A stretch of 9,023 nt of DNA, taken from NCBI GenBank assembly GCA_026709725.1, contig JAPOSK010000498.1, positions 1-9,023 of the forward strand, written 5' to 3'. The notes under the pieces are model-generated. The model was given only the letters and a program-made list of their open reading frames with translations, had not been told where the DNA came from and ran no database searches. Below are positions 1-7,458 of this stretch, piece by piece (the stretch's first letter is position 1; each line of letters opens with the position of its first letter). Origin of the DNA: Paracoccaceae bacterium (GTDB lineage: Bacteria; Pseudomonadota; Alphaproteobacteria; Rhodobacterales; Rhodobacteraceae). Both the position numbers and the translations under genes were made by a program.

Positions 1-578
1 GGGCCCGGGAGGCGGCATGGATCGGTGCTGCTGCGAAACATTCGGGAAACGGGGCCGATGCATCGCCGGATCGCTGATTGGGGGCGAATGCGATGTTGGC
101 GGATCACCTGTTATCAATGATGTGCAGATTCCCGAGTCAGCCATACGAGGATCACACCCGTGGCCCCGGGTGCGGGTTTCGTCTTTCGAGGATGTCGCCA
201 CAACGGATGCCCGAACAATCGGCACCACCCAGCACCCGGTCACGGTCGAATGGTCATTGTCGGATTGGCGTGGACCGCGCGCCGGGACCGTTCTGAACAT
301 CCCGGGCGAGCTCACTACGGGGCCGCCTCCTGGCACCATCGGGCGGCGGCGGGGCGCGTCCAGCACCTGAGTTCAGTGGGGCTGGTCCGAGGCGGCACGG
401 GATGCCTCAGGCAGACAGGATGGCGACCGTGTGACGGGCAATGACCGGTTTCTCCTTCCCCGGGGGCTGTGGGCTGGCATCCTGCGCCCCGTCCTGTCTT
501 GTCGCCCATGTTGCCGATGACCGGGAGGGGCGGCAGGGTCTCCGACCCGTCCCTGCCTTTTGGCATTATGCAGACTAT

Positions 579-598
579 CATTTGCCATATTGCAAATG
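579..598. promoter_or_regulatory. Near-perfect 20-bp palindrome, possible operator
   Basis: CATTTGCCATATTGCAAATG reads the same on both strands except for one mismatched symmetric pair: seven perfectly paired bases on each side of a six-base centre, with ATAT in the middle. It sits in an A+T-rich patch inside a G+C-rich, gene-free region. This is the form of a binding site for a dimeric regulator. It is not followed on either strand by a gene I can recognise, so the regulated target is unknown. I did not match it to a named box. It could also be a short RNA hairpin. Confidence 0.35.
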
Positions 599-743
599 TC
601 TCAAGGCAAGGAACGAATTGCCCGAATCTGCCGCCGGGGCATTGCAGGTCAGACTGGAAGTGGGGCACGATTTGGAGTGTTGATGGCTGGCCGTTGACCG
701 CGCTTCGTCTTTCCATGGCTCGGAATGGAGGAGGAGGGCGAAT

Positions 744-768
744 TTCCCGGGAGAAGTGTGGCCGGGAA
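744..768 (-). terminator. Hairpin after the mutase gene, weak terminator candidate
   Basis: TTCCCGG at 744-750 pairs with CCGGGAA at 762-768 around an 11-base loop. On the minus strand it begins 12 bases after the mutase stop codon. No run of T follows it in that direction, so it does not meet the usual form of an intrinsic terminator. It could stabilise the 3' end of the mRNA instead. Confidence 0.3.
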
Positions 769-779
769 GCGGGCGTCGG

Positions 780-2267
780 TCACTCCGGAGAGATCTCGAA
801 TGCGCCGACCTCGGGCTCGGCGCGGAGGAGGGATGTGGTCGCCTCGAGGAGAGTGCGCAGGTCATCCTGACCGGTTTTGCTTTCGCAGACGATGACAAGA
901 TTGGGTGTATTGGATGAGGCACGGATGAGAGTCCAGGAGCCGTTTGTGAGGGTGGCGCGGACGCCATTGATGGTCAGGATGCCGGCAATCCTGTGTCCGG
1001 CGAAGGGCGTCTTCTGGTGTTCCATGGCCCTGAAACGTTCGGTGATTCGATCCATGACAGTGTATTTGGCCTGATCTGCACATGGCGGATTCAGTGCGGG
1101 CGTCATCCAGGTTGTGGGGAGTTCATTGTGGAGCGCCGCAAGCGTTGTCTCGGGATGATCATCAAGGACCTGCAGGAGGGCAAGGGTGGCGTGCAGCGAA
1201 CAGTCAAATCCATGACCAATGGTCTTGCCAAAATAGTAGTGGCCGGATCTCTCGAAAGCGGCCAGCGCACCGGTTTCGGCAAGGCGGGCCTTGATATGTC
1301 CGTGACCTGTTTTCCAGTACTCTGTTTTGACGCCATGCCTGGAGAGGATCGGATCATCGGCGAAAAGTGAGGTGGATTTTATGTCCACCAGGATCCGGCT
1401 GTTCGGATGACGGGGTGCGAGGTGGCGGGCAATCAGGAGACCGGCCTTGTCGGCATGGATGATGGCTGCCGTGTTATCCACCACACCCAGACGATCACCG
1501 TCGCCATCAAATCCAAGCGCAAGGTCAGCCCCGGTGCGGGTGACGGCGTTTTGCATATCCCTGAGCATCTCAAGTGATTCGGGGTTGGGGTTGTAGTTGG
1601 GGAATGCGCAATCGGCCGTGCAGTGGTGTGGTATGACGGTTACGCCAAGGCGCTCGAGCAGAGCGGGGGCGAACATGCTGGCTGTCCCGTTGCCCGTTGC
1701 GCAGACGATGCGAAGTTTGCGCCTGATGGGGGCTTTTGCGAGACTGGCAAGGTAGGCCGCCGCCGGACTGGTGTTGATGGTGTAGCTGCCACCGGGACGC
1801 GCTGTGGGCTGCTTGCCCGGAACCAGCGATTTCAACTGCTTCATTTCCTCGGGTGAGCAGGTCAGGGGATGCCGGAATCCGAATTTTATGCCCGTCCAGC
1901 CGTCCGGATTGTGGGATGCGGTCACCATGGCCATTGCGCCGATGCCGAAATGGACACGGGCATAGTAAACGATGGGCGAAATCACTGTTCCGACATCCGT
2001 GACTCGGATGCCGGCATTGATGAGACCCAGAGCCAGAGCATGGCGAATGGATTGTGAATAGGATCGGAAATCACAACCAATCACGATCTCGCTGGTGCTG
2101 CTGTGCCGCCGAATCAGCGCGCCGAGGGCCTGACCGATGGCAACCATACCCGGCAGATTAATTTCTTCGGGATAGCGCCAGCGGAGATCGTATTCACGAA
2201 AGCCGTTCTGGCTGCACCGGGGCTGTGTGATGGCGTTCCAGCCGGTCAGCGATGCCGGCAGGGTCAT
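780..2267 (-). CDS. Phosphomannomutase/phosphoglucomutase (alpha-D-phosphohexomutase family)
   Basis: This cytoplasmic enzyme of 495 residues would interconvert hexose 6-phosphate and 1-phosphate, supplying mannose-1-P or glucose-1-P for nucleotide sugars used in LPS, exopolysaccharide or other glycans. All four family signatures are visible: the phosphoserine loop TASHNP (Ser118), the Mg-binding loop DGDGDR (254-259), the sugar-recognition loop ERSGH (339-343), and the C-terminal phosphate-binding loop RASSNTPN (449-456). The PNYNPNPE segment near 224 favours the bacterial PMM/PGM (ManB/AlgC/CpsG-like) branch. The sugar loop lacks the common GEMSGH form, having Phe and Arg at the Gly and Met positions, so substrate preference is open. 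The ATG start overlaps the kdsA stop codon as ATGA, which implies translational coupling. It is the last gene of the minus-strand operon. Length is slightly above the usual 450-470. Confidence 0.9.
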   Translation of the reverse strand: MTLPASLTGWNAITQPRCSQNGFREYDLRWRYPEEINLPGMVAIGQALGALIRRHSSTSEIVIGCDFRSYSQSIRHALALGLINAGIRVTDVGTVISPIVYYARVHFGIGAMAMVTASHNPDGWTGIKFGFRHPLTCSPEEMKQLKSLVPGKQPTARPGGSYTINTSPAAAYLASLAKAPIRRKLRIVCATGNGTASMFAPALLERLGVTVIPHHCTADCAFPNYNPNPESLEMLRDMQNAVTRTGADLALGFDGDGDRLGVVDNTAAIIHADKAGLLIARHLAPRHPNSRILVDIKSTSLFADDPILSRHGVKTEYWKTGHGHIKARLAETGALAAFERSGHYYFGKTIGHGFDCSLHATLALLQVLDDHPETTLAALHNELPTTWMTPALNPPCADQAKYTVMDRITERFRAMEHQKTPFAGHRIAGILTINGVRATLTNGSWTLIRASSNTPNLVIVCESKTGQDDLRTLLEATTSLLRAEPEVGAFEISPE

Positions 2268-3145
2268 TGATCAGTCCCCAATGGACAGGGAGACAGGGGA
2301 CAAAGAGGCATGTCCTTGGCGATGCGGTCAAGTGCGAGCAGGGGGGCAAGCACGCTTTCCATCGCATTGAGGGGAATCATGTTCGGCCCATCGCTCGGTG
2401 CCCTGTCCGGCGCTTCATGGGTTTCCAGAAAAATGGCTGCCACGCCCAGGGACACGGCTGCACGCGCAATGACCGGGGCAAATTCACGCTGCCCGCCGGA
2501 ACTGTGGCCCGCACCGCCAGGCTGCTGCACCGCATGGGTGGCATCCATGATGACCGGGTAGCCTGTGCGGGCGAGGATGGGGATCGAGCGCATATCCGCA
2601 ACCAGCGTGTTGTAGCCGAAGGATGTCCCCCGCTCGCAGAGCATGATTTTCCGGTTCCCCTCACTTTCAATCTTGCCAGTGATCTGTTCCACATCCCAGG
2701 GGGCAAGAAACTGTCCCTTTTTGACATTGATGCACCGGCCTGTGGCCGCCGCCGCGAGCAGGAGATCGGTCTGGCGGCAGAGAAAGGCCGGGATCTGCAG
2801 GATCTCGACCACATCAGCCACGCGGTCACACTGTCCGGGCTCATGGACATCGGTCAGAACGGGGCAGCCGACAGAGTGGCGGACGGCCGCCAGGATCTCC
2901 AGCCCTGCCTTGAGACCCGCACCGCGCCTGCCCGCGAGTGATGTTCGATTGGCCTTGTCAAAAGAGGCCTTGAAGATAAATCCCATGCCGAGCCTTTCTG
3001 TGATTTCGGCGAGGGTTTCGGCGATCATCAATGCGTGAGTCCGACTCTCGATCTGGCAGGGACCGCCGATGAGAACAAGCGGCTCGGTGTTGCCAAGAGC
3101 GATGCTCCCGATCTTCAGGGTTCTGCTCTTCAGGGCAGGACTCAT
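2264..3145 (-). CDS. kdsA: 3-deoxy-8-phosphooctulonate (KDO-8-P) synthase, metal-dependent type
   Basis: This cytoplasmic enzyme condenses phosphoenolpyruvate and arabinose-5-phosphate to KDO-8-phosphate, the precursor of the KDO that links lipid A to core LPS. From the chosen ATG the protein has 293 residues. The family motifs are present: GGPCQIES (27-34), KANRTS (64-69), DATHAVQQPG (201-210) and ETHEAP (241-246). Cys30, His204, Glu241 and Asp252 match the four metal ligands of the metal-dependent class, whereas the E. coli type has Asn in place of the Cys. I chose 3145 because it matches the family N terminus. A longer in-frame reading from TTG at 3232 would run into the end of the antiporter gene and adds 29 unlikely residues. 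The gene follows nhaA by 37 bases and overlaps the mutase gene by ATGA. I see no strong Shine-Dalgarno at the chosen start. Confidence 0.93.
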   Translation of the reverse strand: MSPALKSRTLKIGSIALGNTEPLVLIGGPCQIESRTHALMIAETLAEITERLGMGFIFKASFDKANRTSLAGRRGAGLKAGLEILAAVRHSVGCPVLTDVHEPGQCDRVADVVEILQIPAFLCRQTDLLLAAAATGRCINVKKGQFLAPWDVEQITGKIESEGNRKIMLCERGTSFGYNTLVADMRSIPILARTGYPVIMDATHAVQQPGGAGHSSGGQREFAPVIARAAVSLGVAAIFLETHEAPDRAPSDGPNMIPLNAMESVLAPLLALDRIAKDMPLCPLSPCPLGTDQ

Positions 3146-3182
3146 GGCAGACCGGCCCGGAACGGGATCGGCGGTCCCGGGT

Positions 3183-4436
3183 TCATGGAATCTTGCTGAC
3201 AGAGACAAATCGTGACAGGCCAATGGCAACAACTGCTGCGCTGAGACTCAAAAGGGCCCCCATCTTGGCAGCATCCTGAACGGGTCCGGACTCGAAGGCG
3301 ACCGATGCGATGAAGAGGGAGACGGTGAAGCCAATGGCCGCCACAAGGCCAATGATGGCGATATCGATCATGCGCATTCCCTTGGGGATACCAAAGCCAA
3401 GTGGAACGGCACCGAGCCAGCCAAACAGCATGATGCCGATCGGCTTGCCAACGAGAAGGCCAAGCAGAACGAGGACTGTCGGTGCGCCGATTGACGAGAT
3501 CTCAACGCCGGCATTGGCAAAGCCGAAGAGAAACAAAATGAATTCAATCGGGTGTTTCATCCTGTGTTCAATGGAATTGAGCAGGTCGCGGTGAGATCGT
3601 CCATGCTCCACCATGAGACCAAATGCACGATCAGCGTGCGGGATTGCCGGGATCACGGGAAGAAGACCCAGCGCAGGATGGATTCCGGCTTCCTGGAACC
3701 CGTACCACGAGAGCGCGCCCGCAACCGCATAGGGCCAGAATGAGAGTTTGTGCCGGATGAATGTTGTGATGGGCTTGTCATCATTGTCGCGGTCAAGCCG
3801 GTGCGGTATGTGATTGAAAAGAAGGTAAACGATCACGACTGCAGCAAGTGACAGGAGCAGCCATTCCGGAGCCAGTTCACCTGAAGGATAGAAGACTGCC
3901 AGAATGATCAGCCCGGCCGCATCATCGGCAATTGCCAGGAGCAGAAGAAAACGCACGGCTGGATGACCCGCACCAAAAATGATCCGGCCAACCACATAGG
4001 AAAATGCGATATCCGTCGCTGTTGGAATGGCCCAGCCATTTGCAACTGCGGAGTAGGTTTCGGAGCCGAGCAGCGCTGCAATGCCAAGATAGACGGCAAT
4101 CGGACCGATCATTCCGCCTGCTGTCGCAAACAATGGCGTCGCCGCCTTCCGACCCCGCAGGGATCCATCCTTGAGTGCAACGGCTTCCCAGACTTCCTTG
4201 CCGGCCTGGGCAAAAAAGAACGCCATCAGAATATCATTGATCAGATAATGAACGGTCAGGACCCTGCGGGACTCACCATGACCGGCATGGAGATGACCCA
4301 CCACACTTTCCTTGAGAAGGACAAAGTCCACAATCTGATGATAGGTCCTGTAATCGAGGTTCGCCCAGATAAGCCCGATGAGCGCTCCAGCCACCAGCAG
4401 GATGGAATACTCCATGATATAATGCCAAAGACGCAC
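3183..4436 (-). CDS. nhaA: NhaA-family Na+/H+ antiporter
   Basis: This inner-membrane antiporter exchanges Na+ (or Li+) for protons and serves pH and salt homeostasis. It has 417 residues, with about a dozen hydrophobic segments spread along the chain. Key residues line up with E. coli NhaA: ATDIAF with Asp142 (D133), the unwound-helix pair Asp171-Asp172 (D163-D164), and GKPIGI with Lys331 (K300). FGFANAG (304-310) and IGFTVSLFIASVAF (368-381) are also family signatures. The helix II-III region reads AGKEVWEA where E. coli has GLEVKRE, and the first external loop holds a His cluster (His48, 50, 53), so pH response may differ from the model protein. The start is GTG, with a GGGGGGA tract 10 bases upstream. 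An ATG at 4415 is possible but has no visible ribosome site. It is the first gene of the operon with kdsA and the mutase. Confidence 0.92.
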   Translation of the reverse strand: MRLWHYIMEYSILLVAGALIGLIWANLDYRTYHQIVDFVLLKESVVGHLHAGHGESRRVLTVHYLINDILMAFFFAQAGKEVWEAVALKDGSLRGRKAATPLFATAGGMIGPIAVYLGIAALLGSETYSAVANGWAIPTATDIAFSYVVGRIIFGAGHPAVRFLLLLAIADDAAGLIILAVFYPSGELAPEWLLLSLAAVVIVYLLFNHIPHRLDRDNDDKPITTFIRHKLSFWPYAVAGALSWYGFQEAGIHPALGLLPVIPAIPHADRAFGLMVEHGRSHRDLLNSIEHRMKHPIEFILFLFGFANAGVEISSIGAPTVLVLLGLLVGKPIGIMLFGWLGAVPLGFGIPKGMRMIDIAIIGLVAAIGFTVSLFIASVAFESGPVQDAAKMGALLSLSAAVVAIGLSRFVSVSKIP

Positions 4437-4744
4437 GGCGCTTCTGTCCCCCCATTCTGTCTTTCAGATGTCACGCAGTTCTGAATTGGGTCAAAACAGG
4501 ACCGACTCGGATGCAGACTAGCAGAAATTGTGTCGCATGTCATACTGGTATCCGGCCCGACTGTCTGCTTTCGACCGGGCGTCTGCGCAATGAGCCATTG
4601 ATGGGGGCGGGCCGCACATCATTGTGGTAACGGGACACGGATGAAGCCTGTGGAGCCGTGGCATTGGTCAAGGCTGGAGAATTGTATGGGGTTGGAAGAT
4701 CATGGGACTGGAAAACTGTTTCCGGGCGACGGATTGAGGCAGGG
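4437..4744. promoter_or_regulatory. Divergent intergenic region between nhaA and the helicase gene
   Basis: These 308 bases separate genes read outward in both directions, so both promoters should lie here. On the minus strand a TTGACC (complement of 4489-4494) could serve as a -35 for nhaA, but I see no convincing -10 at the right distance. No good promoter was found for the helicase gene. A GTG at 4658 lies in frame with the helicase and could extend it by 29 residues; I consider that stretch non-coding. A short GCCCG/CGGGC dyad lies near 4556-4581. Confidence 0.4.
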
Positions 4745-6109
4745 ATGACAGGGAACACCGAAATCAGGCTGACAGATGCGTTCACCAGAGCTCTGGACCT
4801 GCTTGAGACATCAGAGAACATGATCTTTATCACCGGAAAGGCCGGTACCGGGAAATCGACACTGCTGAAAATGTTCCGTGACCGGGCGCCGACCGTGCCG
4901 GTCGTGCTGGCTCCGACAGGTGTTGCCGCCCTGAATGTCGGCGGGATGACCATTCACAGATTCTTCGGCTTTCCTCCCAATGTCACACTTGAGGGAGTCC
5001 AGAAACGGACATGGGTCCGGCGTGACCGCCGGGAGATGTTCCGGCGTCTGCATACGATTGTCATCGACGAGGTTTCGATGCTGCGGGCCGACCTGCTCGA
5101 CTGCATTGATGCAATTCTGCGGAAACACGGTCCCAGACGCAATGCACGGTTTGGCGGTGTCCGAATGATTTTTTTCGGTGATCTGTATCAGCTGCCGCCG
5201 GTTGTCCAGAGTTCTGTCCGCCCCATGTTCCAGCCCGGCTCTCTCTATGAGTCAGAATTCTTCTTTGATGCCCATGTGATGCGCGAGAGGGAGCTGGAGG
5301 GGGCGCCATCTCTGGAAACCTTTGCGCTGACCGAAGTGTTTCGCCAGCGTTCAGGCCCGTTTCTCGATATCCTCAACCGGATCCGGGAAAACTGTGCAAC
5401 CGAGGCCGATATCGCTGCCCTGAACCGGCGGGTAACGCATGAACTCGTTGATATCGGCAACCGTCTGCGTGTCACCCTGACAGGGACAAACAGGGAAACC
5501 GATGCCATCAACAATGCCCATCTTGCAGATCTGGGCCGGGTGACCGCCATCATGTGCAACGAGACTCGGGTCAAGGGTGATATTGACCATCTGAAACAGG
5601 CGATACCTGCCGAGTTGCGGTATGCCGAGGGTGCACAGATCATGATGAACAGCAACGAGCCTGATCATGCATGGGTCAATGGAAGTCTTGGTCGCATTAT
5701 CAGGATTGAGCATGACGGAACACCCGTCATCCAGCTGAATTCGGGGCGGGTCTGTGCAGTCAGACCCCTGAGGCGGGATCTGTATACATTTGCCCTGACC
5801 GATGGCCACATCACCAGTGAATTGTGCGGCAGCTACACCCAGTACCCGTTCAATCTCTGCTGGGCCATGACCATTCACAAGAGCCAGGGCAAGACATTTG
5901 ACCACCTCGCGCTCTCGATCAGCCGGGCCTTTGCTCCCGGCCAGATCTATGTGGCGCTCAGTCGGGCAAGATCCCTTGAAGGCATTGAGCTCCTGAAACC
6001 CATCAGCGCCCATGCCATTGCCGTTGATCCGCGAATCGTCGCCTTCCACTCTGCCGGGTCGCAAACGGTTGCCGGCTCAAATACCGATCAGCACGACGGG
6101 CACATTTAA
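4745..6109 (+). CDS. Pif1/RecD-like superfamily 1B DNA helicase
   Basis: This is a predicted ATP-driven 5'-to-3' DNA helicase, probably acting on stalled forks, D-loops or G-quadruplexes as in the Pif1 family; the exact role is inferred. The 454-residue protein shows the motifs in order: Walker A GKAGTGKST (31-39), APTGVAA (56-62), Walker B IDEVSM (107-112), motif III GDLYQLPPV (145-153), and near the C terminus IHKSQGKTFD (377-386) and VALSRARS (403-410). It is short and has no added nuclease or HRDC domain. The ATG at 4745 is preceded by GAGG at 4736-4739 and places the N terminus just before the helicase core. A GTG at 4658 is the alternative. The stop codon ends one base before the first base of the 17-mer that I take as the mobile-element end, so the last residues may have been set by the insertion. 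Confidence 0.88.
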   Translation: MTGNTEIRLTDAFTRALDLLETSENMIFITGKAGTGKSTLLKMFRDRAPTVPVVLAPTGVAALNVGGMTIHRFFGFPPNVTLEGVQKRTWVRRDRREMFRRLHTIVIDEVSMLRADLLDCIDAILRKHGPRRNARFGGVRMIFFGDLYQLPPVVQSSVRPMFQPGSLYESEFFFDAHVMRERELEGAPSLETFALTEVFRQRSGPFLDILNRIRENCATEADIAALNRRVTHELVDIGNRLRVTLTGTNRETDAINNAHLADLGRVTAIMCNETRVKGDIDHLKQAIPAELRYAEGAQIMMNSNEPDHAWVNGSLGRIIRIEHDGTPVIQLNSGRVCAVRPLRRDLYTFALTDGHITSELCGSYTQYPFNLCWAMTIHKSQGKTFDHLALSISRAFAPGQIYVALSRARSLEGIELLKPISAHAIAVDPRIVAFHSAGSQTVAGSNTDQHDGHI

Positions 6110-6110
6110 T

Positions 6111-6127
6111 GGGGATTATATACTTGA
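6111..6127 (+). repeat. 17-bp direct repeat, copy 1 (putative element left end)
   Basis: GGGGATTATATACTTGA occurs here and again, identical and in the same orientation, at 8970-8986. The GGGG start and the position one base after the helicase stop codon and just ahead of a transposase fit a terminal sequence of an insertion element. The sequences diverge immediately after the 17 bases. Confidence 0.8.
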
Positions 6128-6129
6128 CT
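6124..6129 (+). promoter_or_regulatory. Possible inward -35 box for the transposase
   Basis: TTGACT straddles the inner edge of the left-end 17-mer and points toward the transposase. Insertion elements often carry a -35 in a terminal repeat. The best -10 at 16-17 bases distance (CATTCA or ATTCAG near 6146-6152) is poor, so strength would be low or would depend on other factors. Confidence 0.3.
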
Positions 6130-6180
6130 TCCGAGGATAAACAGCCATTCAGGGATTAGGGACTATTGAGGAGACTGACG

Positions 6181-7170
6181 ATGACACAAGAGGCGCCAGG
6201 CAAGCATTTCCGGCAGGGGCTGGATTTCCTTGAGTTCACCGAGATGTTCCCGACCGAGGATTCGGCGGAGACATGGTTCGAGTCGCAACTGTGGTCTCGT
6301 GGTCGCAGATGCCCGCACTGCGGCAGCGATCAGACTTTCGAATGCACCAATCAATCCCTGCCCTATCGGTGTCAATCCTGCTGGGGCCGCTTCAGCGTCA
6401 GGACCGGAAGCCTGATGCACGGATCGCCCCTGCCATACCGCAAATGGCTCTGGGCCGTCTACCTGCACATGACCAGTCTCAAGGGCGTCAGTTCCATGAA
6501 ACTGCATCGGGACATCGGCGTGACACAGAAGACGGCATGGTTCATGCTTCAGAGAATCCGGGAGGCGTTCAGGCCGCACCACGATTCCCGCCCGCCCATG
6601 CAGGGACCGGTCGAGGTCGACGAGACCTACATGGGCGGCAAACGCAAGAACATGACGAAGTCGAAGCGTGAGGCCATGACCGGGCGGGGCGGCGTCGGGA
6701 AGGCCGTCGTCGTCGGGGCCAAGGACCGGGAGACCAACCAAGTCGTTGCCAAGACGGTCGAGTCCACCGACAAGGAGACCCTGCAGGGATTTGTCGCCGA
6801 GACCGTCGCTCCAGGTTCCGACCTGTATACGGACGATCACCGGGCCTATCAGGGCATCGAGGGCTATCACCACAAGACCGTCAATCACTCATCGCAGCAA
6901 TATGTCGACGGCCAAATTCACACCAACGGCATCGAATCCTTCTGGGCCATGTTCAAGCGGGCGCACAAGGGCGTCTATCACAAGTTCAGCAGGAAGCATC
7001 TGGACCGGTACGTCACCGACTTCTCCGGGCGGCACAACGTCCGGCGGCGGGACACGCTCAACCAGATGCGCATTCTCGTCCGGGGCATGGCGGGCCGCAC
7101 CCTGCCCTACAAGGCGCTGATCGCCGACAACGGACTTTGGAGCGGCGCAAATGGAGGTGTGCGGGCATGA
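6181..7170 (+). CDS. IS1595/ISXO2-type DDE transposase
   Basis: This transposase of 329 residues would cut and join the ends of its own element. The N-terminal zinc ribbon is formed by CPHC (44-47) and CQSC (64-67) and is followed by the WLWAVYLHMTSLKGVSS segment typical of ISXO2-like proteins. The RNase H-like core shows VEVDETYMGGK (144-154; Asp148), LYTDDHRAY (215-223; Asp218/219) and HTNGIESFWAMFKR (247-260; Asn249 and Glu252), the IS1595-family form of the catalytic site. The length fits the family and no frameshift is seen, so it may be active. ATG at 6181 is preceded by GAGGAG (6168-6173) seven bases upstream; a TTG at 6166 is less likely. It converges with the small minus-strand gene, leaving only 12 bases between the two stop codons. 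Confidence 0.92.
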   Translation: MTQEAPGKHFRQGLDFLEFTEMFPTEDSAETWFESQLWSRGRRCPHCGSDQTFECTNQSLPYRCQSCWGRFSVRTGSLMHGSPLPYRKWLWAVYLHMTSLKGVSSMKLHRDIGVTQKTAWFMLQRIREAFRPHHDSRPPMQGPVEVDETYMGGKRKNMTKSKREAMTGRGGVGKAVVVGAKDRETNQVVAKTVESTDKETLQGFVAETVAPGSDLYTDDHRAYQGIEGYHHKTVNHSSQQYVDGQIHTNGIESFWAMFKRAHKGVYHKFSRKHLDRYVTDFSGRHNVRRRDTLNQMRILVRGMAGRTLPYKALIADNGLWSGANGGVRA

Positions 7171-7182
7171 GCGAAAGCGGCA

Positions 7183-7458
7183 TCAATCTTGATCAGGGTC
7201 CGGGCGTGCTTCAAGATACTCATCAACAGATTTCCGAAGAGCCTCGGACAACTGATGCGCAGCCGGAATCGACAAAACATGGGAATAAATCTCCGGCTTG
7301 TCGGAATGCTGAAGAAAAACTTCCACAAAATTTCGTCTGGAGTCGTGCAATACCCCCCACTGTGACACCCGAAGCATTTGAACAGATTGCCGAACATGCG
7401 AGATTGTTTGCAGATCTGCGGTGATCGCAGGCTTCATATCGGGTTCTTTTTCAGTCAT
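7183..7458 (-). CDS. Unrecognised 91-residue protein coupled to the methyltransferase
   Basis: I do not recognise this protein with confidence. Its ATG lies inside the end of the methyltransferase gene (shared ATGACTGA, eight bases), and a strong AAGGAG (complement of 7465-7470) sits six bases upstream, so it is very likely translated together with the methyltransferase. The product is soluble, acidic at its C-terminal end, and has no signal peptide or membrane segment. Its middle looks like two beta strands (NFVEVFLQ; IYSHVLSIP) followed by an amphipathic helix (AAHQLSEALRKSVDEYLE). That strand-strand-helix pattern with a final Tyr loosely recalls DUF3467-like small proteins, but this is a guess from pattern only. 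It could be a partner, inhibitor or regulator of the methyltransferase-nuclease. An opposing frame at 7167-7424 overlaps it and is less protein-like. Confidence 0.65.
   Translation of the reverse strand: MTEKEPDMKPAITADLQTISHVRQSVQMLRVSQWGVLHDSRRNFVEVFLQHSDKPEIYSHVLSIPAAHQLSEALRKSVDEYLEARPDPDQD

Larger units (their letters stand above)
1..779. other. Intergenic region with no supportable gene
   Basis: I find no recognisable protein in any frame of this stretch. The open frames present are short, rich in Arg, Pro, Gly and Cys, and look like chance frames in G+C-rich DNA. No tRNA T-loop or familiar structural RNA motif was seen. The region holds a near-perfect 20-bp palindrome in a local A+T-rich patch (579-598) and a hairpin just beyond the mutase stop codon (744-768). 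It may contain the downstream end of the minus-strand operon and a regulatory region for a gene to the left of the window, or decayed coding sequence. I cannot choose between these. Confidence 0.5.

Noticed and set aside
17..370. Plus-strand open frame of 117 codons at the left edge
   Set aside because: No convincing ribosome site, no domain, and three overlapping frames of similar poor quality in the same place.
315..716. Minus-strand open frame of 133 codons in the left region
   Set aside because: Composition is Pro, Gly, Arg and Cys rich with no domain or good ribosome site; it overlaps other equally poor frames and crosses the palindrome.
1..779. Structural RNA gene in the left region
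   Set aside because: No tRNA arm, RNase P, tmRNA or SRP RNA signature was seen; only isolated hairpins.
469..870. Plus-strand open frame of 133 codons
   Set aside because: It runs antisense into the mutase gene and its product has no recognisable pattern.
2252..2941. Plus-strand open frame of 229 codons
   Set aside because: It is antisense to kdsA, whose catalytic and metal-binding motifs are clear.
3146..3232. Upstream TTG extension of kdsA
   Set aside because: It would overlap the end of the antiporter gene and add residues not typical of KdsA N termini.
4658..4744. Upstream GTG extension of the helicase
   Set aside because: The added 29 residues lack family character, and the ATG at 4745 has a better ribosome site and position.
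5351..6064. Minus-strand open frame of 237 codons
   Set aside because: It is a shadow of the helicase gene, whose motifs are intact in the plus frame.
6163..6888. Minus-strand open frame of 241 codons
   Set aside because: It is antisense to the transposase, whose zinc ribbon and DDE residues are clear; its Leu/Gly/Asp-rich product reflects G+C-rich codons.
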